From contig JADKID010000008.1 in NCBI GenBank assembly GCA_016721425.1, positions 124,001 to 188,000 of the forward strand: DNA of 64,000 bases. Direction: 5' to 3'. This DNA comes from Bryobacterales bacterium. GTDB lineage: Bacteria > Acidobacteriota > Terriglobia > Bryobacterales > Bryobacteraceae. The notes beneath the pieces are model-generated. The model did not search any database and was not told where the DNA came from. It was given only the letters and a program-made list of their open reading frames with translations. Shown here in pieces: positions 18,917 through 28,704 of the stretch; the first letter of the stretch is position 1, and each line of letters starts with the position of its first letter. The position numbers were made by a program, and so were the translations under genes.

Positions 18917-20094
18917 CTACCGGTCCGCCAGCAGCGCAACTCGTGCCGCGGACGTCACGTGAGTTTGCTCCGCTTCCGTCATGGTGGTAAAAAGCGGGAA
19001 CGTCGTCACCTCCTGCCAGACTTCATCGGTTACCGGCAGGTGACGGTAGTACGGCTTGGCTAGCGAGAAGTGATGGATGGGCTTGTAGTGCACCCCGATG
19101 CTCACTCCTTGGAGCGACATTTCGCTGATGAAGCGGGTGCGGTTCCTCAGGCGCACGGTATACATATGATTGCTCGGAGAGGTGCCGGGACGAGCACGTA
19201 CCGGCCTCGCTCCCGAAAGATCAGCAAGGTGTTCTTCATACCTGGCCACTAGCGCGGCTCGCTTACCGTTTAGCTCCGTCAGCCGGCTGAGTTGCACAAG
19301 GCCGCACGCCGCGGCAATGTCGTTCATGTGGTTTCGCAGCCCTTCACTCACCACGTCATAGTCCCAGGACGCGCGGTTCGGGTTCTCGACGGCCCTGCCG
19401 TACCTGGCGTACGTGTCGCGGTCTAGCCCTAGAGAGCGATGCGTTGCGATCTTGCGCGCCAATTCCTGGTCGCGCACTGTCACCATGCCTCCGTCACCGA
19501 TGGCGAGATTCTTCATTGCATTGAAGCTGAAGCATGTGACGTCGCACAAACTGCCCACCGGCGTTCCGTTCCACGATGCGCCGCAGGCATGGGCCGCATC
19601 GTCGACCAGCCAGATTCCATGATCGGCCGCAATCTCTCGGAGTGACGCCACATCCGCCAACTGCCCTCCGTGGTGCACACAGATGATGCCTCGCGTTCGT
19701 GCTGTGATCAGTTGTCGCACGCATTCCGGATCCATCGTCAGGTACTCCGGTTCGACGTCGGCGAAGACCGGGGTGGCGCCGAGATTAAGGACTACCTGGA
19801 AGATCGATACCCAAGTGAAAGAAGGTAGGATCACTTCGTCACCGCGGCCGAGGCCTAGGGCTGCCAATGCTGTTTGCAGCGCAGCTGTGCCCGTACCCGT
19901 GCTGATGGCGAAATTCGATCCGGTACGGGCCGCAAACTCGCGCTCGAACTCGGCCACGCGAGGCCCCGGACCGATCCAACCCGAGCGCATCGTCTCCGCG
20001 ACAGCTGCAATCTCCCCTCTGTGATGTCCGGCCGGAAAACCGGAACCCTGGTCGCCGCCGGGACTCGATCCAACGCCATCTTGGTCGTCGTCAT
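18917..20094 (-). CDS. DegT/DnrJ/EryC1/StrS sugar aminotransferase with apparent 1-nt frameshift
   Basis: A PLP-dependent aminotransferase that aminates NDP-keto-sugars. The uninterrupted frame starts at 19990 (MRSGWIGPGPRVAEFEREFA) and includes the PLP region LVDDAAHACGASW and the Schiff-base lysine in FNAMKNLAIGDGGMV. About 35 N-terminal residues of the family are missing from it. They are found in another frame from the ATG at 20094 (MTTTKMALDR, then VPVFRPDITEG). Adding one G to the four-base run at 20014-20017 (CCCC on the plus strand) joins the frames as ITEGEIAAVAETMRSGW, which fits the family well. The ATG at 20094 also overlaps the upstream stop (ATGA). It is therefore either a sequencing indel or a recent frameshift mutation; the intact length would be about 392 residues. 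Confidence 0.85.
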
Positions 20095-21056
20095 CTAGTT
20101 TCTCCCCCGCTTGAAGTGGAATGTGCCGGGCGAGCCAGTTGGACGCAAATCAGCATGGAGCATCTTGTGGCGAGCAGCAACGCGGTGATCAGCGAACCGG
20201 GGTGTGCCGATTTCCAGCCGTGGGTCTTCGTGTAGGCGTGATAGGCGTCGGTGTGAAACACGATCGTCGAGCGGAGACGCTGCCTGAACGTTTTCGTGCT
20301 GCCGCCTTGCCCTTCGAAATGGATGATTTTTGCTTCCGGGACACACCAAATGCTGAAGCCCCGGGCCCGGAGTCGAGAGCACAGCTCGGCATCCACCCAG
20401 TAGAGCCGGAAATCCTCGTCCATACCGCCGAGCTCGAGACTCTCACGGGTTCGAACTACCATGCAGGCCGACGACAGAATCTGCACCTCGAAGGGTTCAG
20501 TGCCCGAATGATGCCTGCCCACCATGTAGCGTCGAGACCAAGGGTTACCGGGCCAGATCCGCGTCGCGATGGAACGCCGGCCGAACAGTGCATTGGCGAT
20601 AGTTGGGAATCGTCGCGCGGTCCCCTGATCGCTTCCGTCGGCGTTCAAAATCTGGCCGCTGACCGCACCCACTCTGGGGTGCTCGTTCATAAACTGCACC
20701 AGTTGTTGCAGGCATCCCGGCTTGATCAACGTGTCGTTATTGAGGAACATCGTGATGGGCGCTCTGGCTCTCCTGAGGCCCACGTTGTTTGCAGGCACAT
20801 AGCCCAGATTCCTCGATTGGGCCAGCAGCACGGAGTCCGGAAATGCCTCTCTGGCTGCCGCCAGGCTTCCATCTGTCGACGCGTTGTCCACAATGATCAC
20901 ATCCAGGCGCAATTGCCCGGCGGTTTCGCGAATGCTGGCCAGGCAGTCAAAGAGCATGGCGGCAGCGTTCATGTTCACGATTACGATGGTGAGATCGTAC
21001 TCGCACGGTTCCGGCGAGGGAGACCGCTTCTCCTCAATCGGTACGCAATCGCTCAC
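20091..21056 (-). CDS. Glycosyltransferase family 2
   Basis: A 321-residue GT-A enzyme of the rhamnosyl/N-glycosyl GT2 type. It has TIVIVNMNAAAMLFDCLASI at the start, VIIVDNASTDGSL (nucleotide binding), and the metal-binding FLNNDTLI near residue 107 in place of a strict DxD. MDEDFRLYWVDAELCSRLRA forms the ED-like acceptor motif. A short hydrophobic tail (about 290-310) may attach it to the membrane. The GTG start overlaps the methyltransferase stop (GTGA), and its stop overlaps the DegT ATG (ATGA). Confidence 0.92.
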   Translation of the reverse strand: MSDCVPIEEKRSPSPEPCEYDLTIVIVNMNAAAMLFDCLASIRETAGQLRLDVIIVDNASTDGSLAAAREAFPDSVLLAQSRNLGYVPANNVGLRRARAPITMFLNNDTLIKPGCLQQLVQFMNEHPRVGAVSGQILNADGSDQGTARRFPTIANALFGRRSIATRIWPGNPWSRRYMVGRHHSGTEPFEVQILSSACMVVRTRESLELGGMDEDFRLYWVDAELCSRLRARGFSIWCVPEAKIIHFEGQGGSTKTFRQRLRSTIVFHTDAYHAYTKTHGWKSAHPGSLITALLLATRCSMLICVQLARPAHSTSSGGETR

Positions 21057-21742
21057 CCCAGGCCTCCATGCTGCACCTCAACCCACAACATCAGGACCGG
21101 ATTCAACGGGCTGGCGTAGAGCCAACGATGATTGACGGATGAGCTCAGTCCGAGGTAGGAGCTCAGGAGTGCCCCAACTGGCGCAATGGCCCTCGGCAGC
21201 CTGCTCCATCGAAAATGGCTTCGAATATTCAGGCGTCTGATCCTGACCGGTAACGCGGAGAATGCCCTTTCTATCTGGGCTAGGCTGGCGGTGTGGCCAT
21301 GCCAGGGGCCATGTATCCTGGATTCGCGGTGCAGCAGATCAGCAGGGCAGTAGCGGTTGGCAACTGATAATAGGATCGCTCCCCCTGGTCGGACCAGCCG
21401 GACCAGATCACGGGCAACCTCCCCATGGCGCCCCTGGTTTCCGGCCATTTGTCCAAAATCGCCAGAAAAGACGAAGTCAAAGCAGCCATCCGCGAATGCT
21501 GGTTGTCTCCAGTTGGCCACAACCGGGGATTGGTACCATTTCCACTGCCGGTACGGCTCCAGTCGATCCAACATCACCGTGCACCGGTAGCCGTTCTCCC
21601 TGAGCCGATTGGCCTCTTCGTCGTCATCAGCGCCGATCTGAAGACAGCGCCGCAGGGCGCTGCCGCGGGAGTGAAAATGCGAATTCAACTGTGGCTGCAG
21701 GTAGCGGTCAACCCAGGCAGAACCAGCGGAGGCAGAACTCAT
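21053..21742 (-). CDS. Class I SAM-dependent methyltransferase (Methyltransf_11-like)
   Basis: A 229-residue protein with a degenerate SAM motif I (LQIGADDDEEANRL), the motif IV-like FDFVFSGDFGQM and the post-motif LVRLVRPGGAILLSVAN. The GxGxG loop is replaced by an acidic segment, so SAM binding is inferred from overall pattern and is less certain than for the 16.8-kb gene. The ATG at 21742 has GGAG 7 nt upstream and is preferred over the frame's first start at 21790. It is translationally coupled to the GT2 gene downstream. A 219-bp gap separates it from the next upstream gene. Confidence 0.7.
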   Translation of the reverse strand: MSSASAGSAWVDRYLQPQLNSHFHSRGSALRRCLQIGADDDEEANRLRENGYRCTVMLDRLEPYRQWKWYQSPVVANWRQPAFADGCFDFVFSGDFGQMAGNQGRHGEVARDLVRLVRPGGAILLSVANRYCPADLLHRESRIHGPWHGHTASLAQIERAFSALPVRIRRLNIRSHFRWSRLPRAIAPVGALLSSYLGLSSSVNHRWLYASPLNPVLMLWVEVQHGGLG

Positions 21743-21961
21743 CCCAGTACTCCGAAAACAAAGTGTTCTCAAGTATACAGATTGGCTCACCAGTCGTCAA
21801 TGCCAGTATTCTTCGGCAGACAATCGACGCAAAAGCCGACTGCGGATACCGAGGATCAGGCCTGTACATGCACAGACATTGAACTCTCTGGGATTGCGCT
21901 CAACTTGGCCCGCTACTGTATTGCTGCAACCGATGGAGTGGACATTGCAGCCAGAGCCCCG

Positions 21962-22936
21962 CTATCCGAGCGGGATTCCGCCTTCCGGCCGCCCCGCCTG
22001 CGCTTCGTTCGCACGCGGGTCCGTCCTCACCGTCTCATGAATCATCAGGAGTGTGGCCCGTCCACCCAGCAGAGCTCCGATCAACAGTCGCACCGGGTTC
22101 CATCTGGATATCTCCAGGTGCATGCAGTACCACTTGTAGGCGGCGATGTGGAACTTCTTCACATGCGCCCGCCGCACTCTCGCCGTGCGCGCACCGCTAC
22201 CCGCACCCTCGTAGTGAAGAATCTTCGATTGTGGGTGAAGGTAGATTTTCCACCCGCAAGCCAGCATGCGCTTGCAGATAATCTGTTCGTGAAAGTAGTA
22301 GTAGTCCTCCACGAGTTCGCCGGACTCCCGGAAAGCCTCGGGACGGGCCATCATGGCGGCCGCGGAAAGCCAATCGACTTCGTATGGCTCTGTTCCGGTG
22401 ATGCGGTCCGACATCAGGTAATTCCGGGCCCAGACCGCATTCGGGAACAGCCGCGTGAACATCGATTTCCGGCTGAAGAGCGCATTCATGGGCGTAGTGA
22501 AACTGCGCCCCGAGCTGAACTGATCCGTGCCATCAATGTTGAGCAGCCGGCTTCCAATCATTCCAGCCTTCGGGTTGGCGTCCATGAACTCAATGATCTT
22601 GGGCAGAGCGTCATCCACAATCAGGATGTCGTCGTTCAGAAGTAGGTAATAGCGACCTGCGGAGACCTCCGCGCCCTGGTTGCCGGCTTTGCAGTAGCCC
22701 AGGTTGGAGGTGTTTGCCACTACTCGAACGTGAGGGAATTCCCTCGCCAGTTGCTCCAGAGTGCCGTCGGTCGACCCGTTGTCCACCACGATGATTTCGT
22801 GCGTGTAGCCCCGCCACACGGACTCCTCAATCGAGCGGATGCAGTCCGCCAGATAGTGCCTGGAGTTCAGGCTAATGATGATGCAGGACACGTCAGGCTG
22901 GGGAGATAGAGCCACGCGCCGCCTCCTTTCGCGCAA
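21962..22936 (-). CDS. Glycosyltransferase family 2
   Basis: A 324-residue GT-A enzyme. VSCIIISLNSRHYLADCIRS begins the fold, EIIVVDNGSTDGTL binds the nucleotide, and LLLNDDILIVDD holds the metal-site aspartates. YYFHEQIICKRMLACGW is the ED-like motif. It resembles the 20.1-kb GT2 in plan (GSRLLNIDGTDQ against GQILNADGSDQ), so the two look like diverged paralogues. The frame's first start at 22936 overlaps the polymerase gene by 44 nt; a GTG at 22915 is an alternative. Confidence 0.9.
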   Translation of the reverse strand: MRERRRRVALSPQPDVSCIIISLNSRHYLADCIRSIEESVWRGYTHEIIVVDNGSTDGTLEQLAREFPHVRVVANTSNLGYCKAGNQGAEVSAGRYYLLLNDDILIVDDALPKIIEFMDANPKAGMIGSRLLNIDGTDQFSSGRSFTTPMNALFSRKSMFTRLFPNAVWARNYLMSDRITGTEPYEVDWLSAAAMMARPEAFRESGELVEDYYYFHEQIICKRMLACGWKIYLHPQSKILHYEGAGSGARTARVRRAHVKKFHIAAYKWYCMHLEISRWNPVRLLIGALLGGRATLLMIHETVRTDPRANEAQAGRPEGGIPLG

Positions 22937-24368
22937 CGTCGTGCAAAACTATCGCCACGCCCATGACGAGCCACCAGCCCTTCAGGGGGAAATGAAAGCA
23001 ATCCACCTGGACCGCATAGAACAATACGCCGAGAAACATCACTTTTGCCGCTGTCAGCAGGAGGGCCGTCTCTCCGTCTCCGCTGTCATTGAAATAGGCC
23101 TCGGCCTTCCTGCACCGGCGATACAACACCACAAAGAAGCTCAAGAGGATCGCGTAGCCCGCAAACCCCACTTCCATCAGGCTGTTCAGGTATTCGTTGT
23201 GCGCCGTGGAATTCGGCGGCATTGTGATCGAGGTAATTCGCTTCGGGATCTCCATCTGGTTCCCGAGTCCAACGCCAATCAGCGGATTCTCGACGATCGC
23301 TTCCAAACATGCCTTCCAGTATAGAAACCGAGCGCTCAGTGTCTTTGAGCGGGAGGCCGAGTAGTTGGACACGTCGAAGATCCGTTCATAGAGTGCGGGT
23401 GGAATGGCGGGCAGTAGAAGGACTCCCACGAGTATGGCGCCAAACACCACTTCCGCCCGGAGCCGGAGAAGTCTCTTCCAGAAGACCAGGCCAATCACCA
23501 CCGCAAGGCACACAGCAGCCGCTCGCGTATTGGTCAGCAGGACGTTGTAGGACGCCACCAACCCGCCAACCAGCGCGAGGAACTGATGCTTCCAATTAGT
23601 CCCGATGCGCATGAAGTAGGCGAAGAACGGGATGGTCATGATCACGTTGATGCCGTAAACCGCCGGGTGCGACGTTGGCCCCAATGCTCTCGGGATGGAG
23701 GCGCCCAAATCGAACTCGGAATGATCCCGGAGGATCACGGAGAACCGCTCGTCGGTGGTCCGCTCACCGGTGGAGTGGAACCGGCTGTCCGTCACCGCCG
23801 CGCCGCGGTGCCACTGCACAATCGTGAACACGCCGATCAGCGTCGTCACGGTCAGCCAGCAGATCAGCAACAGGCGCACCTGCTGACGCGTCTCCACCAT
23901 GTTCGGGATCAGGAAGAGAAACAGCAAATTGCCGAGCATCATGCCGAGCGCCCGGATGCCGCTCAGTCCGTCCGGTGAGAAAAGGAGAGAGACGGTGCCC
24001 ACAACCAGATAGCTGCCGTAAAGCACGACAGGCAGCGAGAACTTCAGCTTTGCCTTGCAGAGCCCCGCCCGGAGAAGGACGGCAGCCAGGTTGACGAGAC
24101 CCAATAGCCGCATGATGGAAAATGTGTACGCATTCGAATCGTCCGTCATGCGGCCGATCCGTTCCAGCGGGACAACCAGGGTGGTCAGAAGGAATCCCCA
24201 GAACGGAAACATCAGCATGCTGATGCCAACAAATAGGCCCGCGATTGCGCCGAGCGTGATCAGTGGCGACCCGTTCGACGCCAGCGCAACCGTTAGCGGC
24301 CCGCCCACTAACCCGCCTGTCCAGGTGGCTAAAGCTCTCCTCGCGCGAAGCGTCGCGACGCCGGTCAT
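22893..24368 (-). CDS. O-antigen polymerase/ligase family membrane protein (Wzy/WaaL-like)
   Basis: A 491-residue integral membrane protein with about ten to twelve hydrophobic helices. A large periplasmic loop follows about residue 180 (RFHSTGERTTDERFSVILRD). The conserved family region lies near residues 360-380, where NPLIGVGLGNQ precedes TAHNEYLNSLMEVGFAG; the H-N-x-Y/L-x pattern is typical of the Wzy_C/O-antigen ligase domain. It should polymerise repeat units in the periplasm or attach finished chains. It follows the chain-length gene by 21 nt. Confidence 0.88.
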   Translation of the reverse strand: MTGVATLRARRALATWTGGLVGGPLTVALASNGSPLITLGAIAGLFVGISMLMFPFWGFLLTTLVVPLERIGRMTDDSNAYTFSIMRLLGLVNLAAVLLRAGLCKAKLKFSLPVVLYGSYLVVGTVSLLFSPDGLSGIRALGMMLGNLLFLFLIPNMVETRQQVRLLLICWLTVTTLIGVFTIVQWHRGAAVTDSRFHSTGERTTDERFSVILRDHSEFDLGASIPRALGPTSHPAVYGINVIMTIPFFAYFMRIGTNWKHQFLALVGGLVASYNVLLTNTRAAAVCLAVVIGLVFWKRLLRLRAEVVFGAILVGVLLLPAIPPALYERIFDVSNYSASRSKTLSARFLYWKACLEAIVENPLIGVGLGNQMEIPKRITSITMPPNSTAHNEYLNSLMEVGFAGYAILLSFFVVLYRRCRKAEAYFNDSGDGETALLLTAAKVMFLGVLFYAVQVDCFHFPLKGWWLVMGVAIVLHDVARKEAARGSISPA

Positions 24369-24389
24369 TGTGTTACTGGTGCCTCATCT

Positions 24390-25964
24390 CTAGCCGACTT
24401 CGCCGAGACAAGGGACGCCTGTGGCCAGCTCGATCTGGGCAGCCGTGGTGGCGGAGTCGTCAAAGTGGTTCAACAAAAGTGCGATTCCCAAACCAAGCAG
24501 CAGGCCCGCGCCGAGGGAAATCATCATGATCAACAGTTTGCGCGGATAGACGGGCTGCGGCCGGATCGACGGCTCCATTACGATGCTGATATTGGAAATG
24601 CGGTGATTGTCGAGTTCATTGGAGATGACGCTGTCGGTTTTCCTCTTCATGACGGCGAAGTAGTCCTGCTCGGCCAAAGTCCGGTTCCGTTCAATGTCGC
24701 CCAGGCGCATATCCGCGGCATCCAGAGACTTCACCTCACGACTGATCGCGTTGAGCTGCTCTTCGTCTTTTCGCTCCAGCACTTTGAGCCCCACGAGCCG
24801 GATGCGGTTCTGGTCCAATTGCTGCTCAATGATCTGCCGGCTCGGGTTGAGCTGAGAGGTCACCGAACCGATCTGGGTCTTGGCTTCCTTCTCTAGTAGC
24901 GTTCGAAATCGCTCGATCTCACGGTCGAGCGTCGTCACGGTTTCGGAATCCTCTTTGAACTTGCTGAGCAATCGCGCCCGCTCAGTTTCGCGCGACGCAA
25001 CTTGCTGCTTCAAGGACTCGAGTGTCGGATTTGGCGTCTCCTGCTGGGAGCCCTTCACATAAACAGGCATCGACGCCAGCACATTCTCAGACAGCTTCAG
25101 TTGGCTCTCCAGGCTCGCAATCTCACTCCGCGTCGCATTGAGATGGGATAGCAACTCGCGGACAGCCTTCACCATGAGACTCTTCTGCTCGCCCGCGGAC
25201 ACAAGATTAAAGCGGTCCTTCCAGGACGCCTTCTCTGCCTCCGCTTTGAGCAGATCCTTCTGCAGGACCTCGGCCTTCACGTCGAAGTACTTTTCAACAC
25301 CCGGCGCCCCTCGGATTTCAGTGCGGAGGGCCATGTATTCCTGAATGAGGCGCGCCTCAACCCGTTGTGCCAGCAGGGGGTCGGCATATCTCAACCGAAT
25401 GGCGATCACGTCCGAGTCTTTGACGGGCTCCGCCACCAGGTTGTCCAGGATACCTTGAATCGCAGTCTGGCGATCGTCAAGCCGTTTCGCCAGGTCCAGC
25501 GCATAGAGGGCCTCCTGGTACTGCTTCTTGATCCCTCGCGCCGCTTGCTTGACATAGTACTTTGTGTGTCCGATGAAGCCGACTGGCACGACTGGCTTGG
25601 GCCGAAAAGCCTCCGGGCCGATGGAATCCACGACCTTGGCGACCAACTCGGGTGCGTGCAGAATCGAAATCTCGGAGGGTAGATCCTCGCGGCGAACTCC
25701 CGATGTCAACGGGAGATTGCGGGAGGCGGCTGACGGATCCAGGTTCTCTCTCCCGATCTTCACCAGCAGCGCGGCTTCCGCCTCATACAGTTCCGTCATC
25801 AGTGAAAGCACTGTGTAGGTGCCCGCGACCGTCAGAACGAAGACCCCCAGGATGACGAGCACGTAGCGCCGCAAAAAACGCACTACATCTTCGCCACGAA
25901 TCTCCATCCGAACCGGCTGTGCCAAATTAGCCGCCCTCTTGGCTAAAGCGGACTGTTCATCCAT
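24390..25964 (-). CDS. Chain-length determinant / GumC-type Wzz protein
   Basis: A 524-residue polysaccharide co-polymerase. The first membrane helix lies at about residues 33-53 (YVLVILGVFVLTVAGTYTVL) and the second at about 487-507 (LLIMMISLGAGLLLGLGIAL). Between them is a long periplasmic coiled-coil region (about 170-440), rich in KAEAEKASWK and EKEAKTQIGSV type heptads. The pre-TM2 motif RPQPVYPRKLL is the Wzz proline-rich box. The protein stops about 17 residues after TM2 and has no BY-kinase domain, so a separate kinase would be needed; none is seen in this window. It probably heads the minus-strand block. Confidence 0.9.
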   Translation of the reverse strand: MDEQSALAKRAANLAQPVRMEIRGEDVVRFLRRYVLVILGVFVLTVAGTYTVLSLMTELYEAEAALLVKIGRENLDPSAASRNLPLTSGVRREDLPSEISILHAPELVAKVVDSIGPEAFRPKPVVPVGFIGHTKYYVKQAARGIKKQYQEALYALDLAKRLDDRQTAIQGILDNLVAEPVKDSDVIAIRLRYADPLLAQRVEARLIQEYMALRTEIRGAPGVEKYFDVKAEVLQKDLLKAEAEKASWKDRFNLVSAGEQKSLMVKAVRELLSHLNATRSEIASLESQLKLSENVLASMPVYVKGSQQETPNPTLESLKQQVASRETERARLLSKFKEDSETVTTLDREIERFRTLLEKEAKTQIGSVTSQLNPSRQIIEQQLDQNRIRLVGLKVLERKDEEQLNAISREVKSLDAADMRLGDIERNRTLAEQDYFAVMKRKTDSVISNELDNHRISNISIVMEPSIRPQPVYPRKLLIMMISLGAGLLLGLGIALLLNHFDDSATTAAQIELATGVPCLGEVG

Positions 25965-26061
25965 GCTGCATCTCCAAACCCAGTTTCATAACCCAGTTGC
26001 AGTGAGACCTCGTTCCGTACCTCACCGTGTAGGAATAGTATAGACTACAAACCGGGTGCGC

Positions 26062-27885
26062 CTACTGGGGCAAGGTCGCGGTTAAGTACTGGAACATCAG
26101 CATTGGCCAGCTCTTTTGCACCCGGTCCTCATAAACCAACCCGTTGCGGTTCATCGGGTAGTGGTTTGGATAGAAGTACGGCATGCCAGGCCAAAGCACA
26201 TCCTGCCAGTTGAAGTAGACAGTCCCTGCAATGCACTTAGTCGGCCGTTTCTCGTTGCAGACGTACGGCGCGAATGCTCGATAGGCCTCAACCATTTGCA
26301 GAGCCTCGTACGACTCCGGATAGACCCCATCGCTCTTCTCCATGTTGCTCGGGAAAGACTGGGTGTCCCCACTCCCAATCGGTCCTCGGTCAGAGCCCTC
26401 CGCGCCAGTCCACTCCGTGGCCAGAAACGGAATGTCCGTTGGGAATCCGGGCGCCGCCTGTTCGAAGATCGCGGAGTGCCAGTATGTGTTCTGAGAATGG
26501 AAATCGGCGCCCTTCTGCTGGGCGTAACTCGCATTGTCCGCTATCCGCTCCGCCGAACGTGCGTCGTCGTCATAAACAAACGAAATCAGGCGCGATTCGT
26601 CCACGCTCCGGGCCAGCGGAATCAGCGCATCCACATAGTAGGGCGCGCGAGAGATATTCAGCGAGCCGATCATATACATCACAACCGATGCCCGGTTGAC
26701 GTCGCGCGCCGCGAGGGAGCGCATCATGGATGAGGCGATCTCGATCACGTCGGGAGAATCGAGATTGGCCCAGGCCGGGATCTCCTCGGAAAGCAACATG
26801 CCATACTCGTCGGCCCACCGCACAAACGCTTCATCGGGCGGGTAGTGGATACACCGGATGAAGTTGATGCCGAGTGAGCGAATCCGGATCAGATCCTGTC
26901 TGATCGTGGTCTCGTCGGCCACATGACCGTTGGCGCCGTAGAGATCGTGCCTCGCCACGCCTCGCAGGAAAGTGGGGCGATTGTTGAGGTAGAATCGCGG
27001 CCCTCTCGCCTCGAACTTCCGGAATCCTATGCGATCACGGCCCGCGTCAATCGTGACCGGGGGAGCCGACGATGAACCTCTGTCCAGCAGATTGATGGAG
27101 AGATCGTAGAGAGATGGCTCGCTGGGCGACCAAAGCGTGGGATTCTCAACCCTGATTGTACATGCCAGTGCGGTTAAGCCTGACGGGAGAGCCGAACATG
27201 TGCCCACCACTGTTCCATTCCGCGCAAGCGCGACATCCGCCGTCAAATCCTCTGTCTGCCCCCCGGCCACCCCGATCGTCACAGTCAGATCCACCGCGCT
27301 CAGATCAGCGTTGAAGGACTGCCGGGTCTGCACGTTTTCAAACACCGGCGTGTTGGAGTACACCAGCGAGACAGCCCGAATGATCCCGGGCCTGCTCTCC
27401 CAGGCGATGGGAAAGGTATAGGCGATCTGGCCGGCAGCGGCAAGGTACAGGTCCGTGGGACCGCCCGGGACCGTGCTGCGGGTCAGCCGATCGTCCAGCG
27501 TTACCTCAAGTTGGTTGTCGCCTTCGAGGTTCAGAGCGGAACTCACGTCGAATTTCGTCTCACTGTATGCGTGGATTTGGCCAACAAGCGTTCCGTTCAG
27601 TACCACCACTCCGTTATTGACGATTCCTCCGAACTTGAGAAAGGCGACCGCCGGTCTGGAGTCGAGTTTGAGTGCGAAGCTCTTCCTCCACACAGAAGTG
27701 CCGAACGTGAAAGGGATACTCGCTGGCACGTTTACCTGCAACTCTTGCTCCCCGATCGTCACCGACCATACCCCATTGAGCGAAAGCTCAGTCCTTGGTG
27801 ACGGCATCGGGATGAGTGCCCCTGCACGTAGCAGAGGTGCGGTCGCTAGCAGAAGTAGCAGGTGGGCAAGCCGACGTGAGTTCAT
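26062..27885 (-). CDS. GH2-like secreted protein lacking the usual acid/base residue
   Basis: A 607-residue exported protein. The signal peptide is MNSRRLAHLLLLLATAPLLRA, and the ATG at 27885 has GGAG about 9 nt upstream. A jelly-roll sugar-binding domain (LSLNGVWSVTIGEQ) and an Ig-like domain lead into a barrel with the GH2 signature INFIRCIHYPPDEAF. E491 in FLATEWTGAEG fits the nucleophile. The segment where GH2 enzymes have a GNE acid/base motif reads MYMIGSLN (residues 403-410), with no glutamate. It may be inactive, use another residue, or act as a binding protein. It lies 97 bp upstream of the chain-length gene on the same strand. Confidence 0.85.
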   Translation of the reverse strand: MNSRRLAHLLLLLATAPLLRAGALIPMPSPRTELSLNGVWSVTIGEQELQVNVPASIPFTFGTSVWRKSFALKLDSRPAVAFLKFGGIVNNGVVVLNGTLVGQIHAYSETKFDVSSALNLEGDNQLEVTLDDRLTRSTVPGGPTDLYLAAAGQIAYTFPIAWESRPGIIRAVSLVYSNTPVFENVQTRQSFNADLSAVDLTVTIGVAGGQTEDLTADVALARNGTVVGTCSALPSGLTALACTIRVENPTLWSPSEPSLYDLSINLLDRGSSSAPPVTIDAGRDRIGFRKFEARGPRFYLNNRPTFLRGVARHDLYGANGHVADETTIRQDLIRIRSLGINFIRCIHYPPDEAFVRWADEYGMLLSEEIPAWANLDSPDVIEIASSMMRSLAARDVNRASVVMYMIGSLNISRAPYYVDALIPLARSVDESRLISFVYDDDARSAERIADNASYAQQKGADFHSQNTYWHSAIFEQAAPGFPTDIPFLATEWTGAEGSDRGPIGSGDTQSFPSNMEKSDGVYPESYEALQMVEAYRAFAPYVCNEKRPTKCIAGTVYFNWQDVLWPGMPYFYPNHYPMNRNGLVYEDRVQKSWPMLMFQYLTATLPQ

Positions 27886-28704
27886 GTTTTCTCCGAGGCC
27901 AACGAACACGGCAACACCCTGGGCTAACTCAGCAACCGAGTCACACTCCCATCGTCCTGATGACTGCGGACGAGGCAGATCGCCACCCTCGATCGAGCCG
28001 GATGAGCCCAGCATCACGGTCCGATCCGTATACTTCTCCCGCCAGGACGATCGACATGGCCAATCGCTCGACGAGCCTGAGCTGGTCGTGTCCCTAGTGA
28101 ATCGACCGAGCCGCAACCAAACCTGACTAGACTATAGAGTACCAATCCAACGCACTACGTTCTTGGAAGCTCAACCTCTGCCTGCCCACCGCGGCAGAAC
28201 CTGCCGTCCCGCCAGCGAGCGTGCCGCCATCACGACTACGTTCCCGGCCTGCACGATCCTCAACTGCTCCACCACGCGCCAGTTGATCGATCGTCCGCGT
28301 TGTGAGGTCGGGTTGCGCCGTCTTTGCTGCTGTCTCCAAGCCGATCATCTGACTCACGACTCCGAGTTCTGTCGCCCATTTGGAGAACTTGCCGACCAGA
28401 ATTGCCTCAGCAACTGCATGCCGCAGTGATTGCGACAACTCAGGGCCAACATCGCACCGGCCAAATCGCCCGCGACGCCATGGCCATCGCCGCACACGAG
28501 CGTTCTCCCGTTCCGCCGCCAGCCATGCCGGGCGGCGCGCTGTTTCATTGCGGCCCCATTGCTGACCCACCTAACGAGCCAGGCGTTCACCTCGTCGCGC
28601 AGTTTCAACGCACGCTCCCTGTGAATCGCGGCATCATTTGGTTAGCCGCCTCAGTCGTGTATCATGGTCTACCTGGGATTGTTGCGTCCAAACTAGGAGT
28701 CATC
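27886..28704. other. Divergent intergenic region, no convincing gene
   Basis: This 819-bp gap separates the minus-strand GH2-like gene from the plus-strand rml operon. Frames of up to about 147 codons exist on both strands, but they are Arg/Ala/Pro-rich shadows without a family motif or ribosome binding site. A TTG/GTG-led extension of the nucleotidyltransferase into this region is not needed. The region probably holds the two divergent promoters and possibly decayed sequence. Confidence 0.5.

Noticed and set aside
28127..28570. 147-codon minus-strand frame between the GH2-like gene and rmlA
   Set aside because: No motif, no ribosome site and competing frames on the other strand; treated as intergenic.
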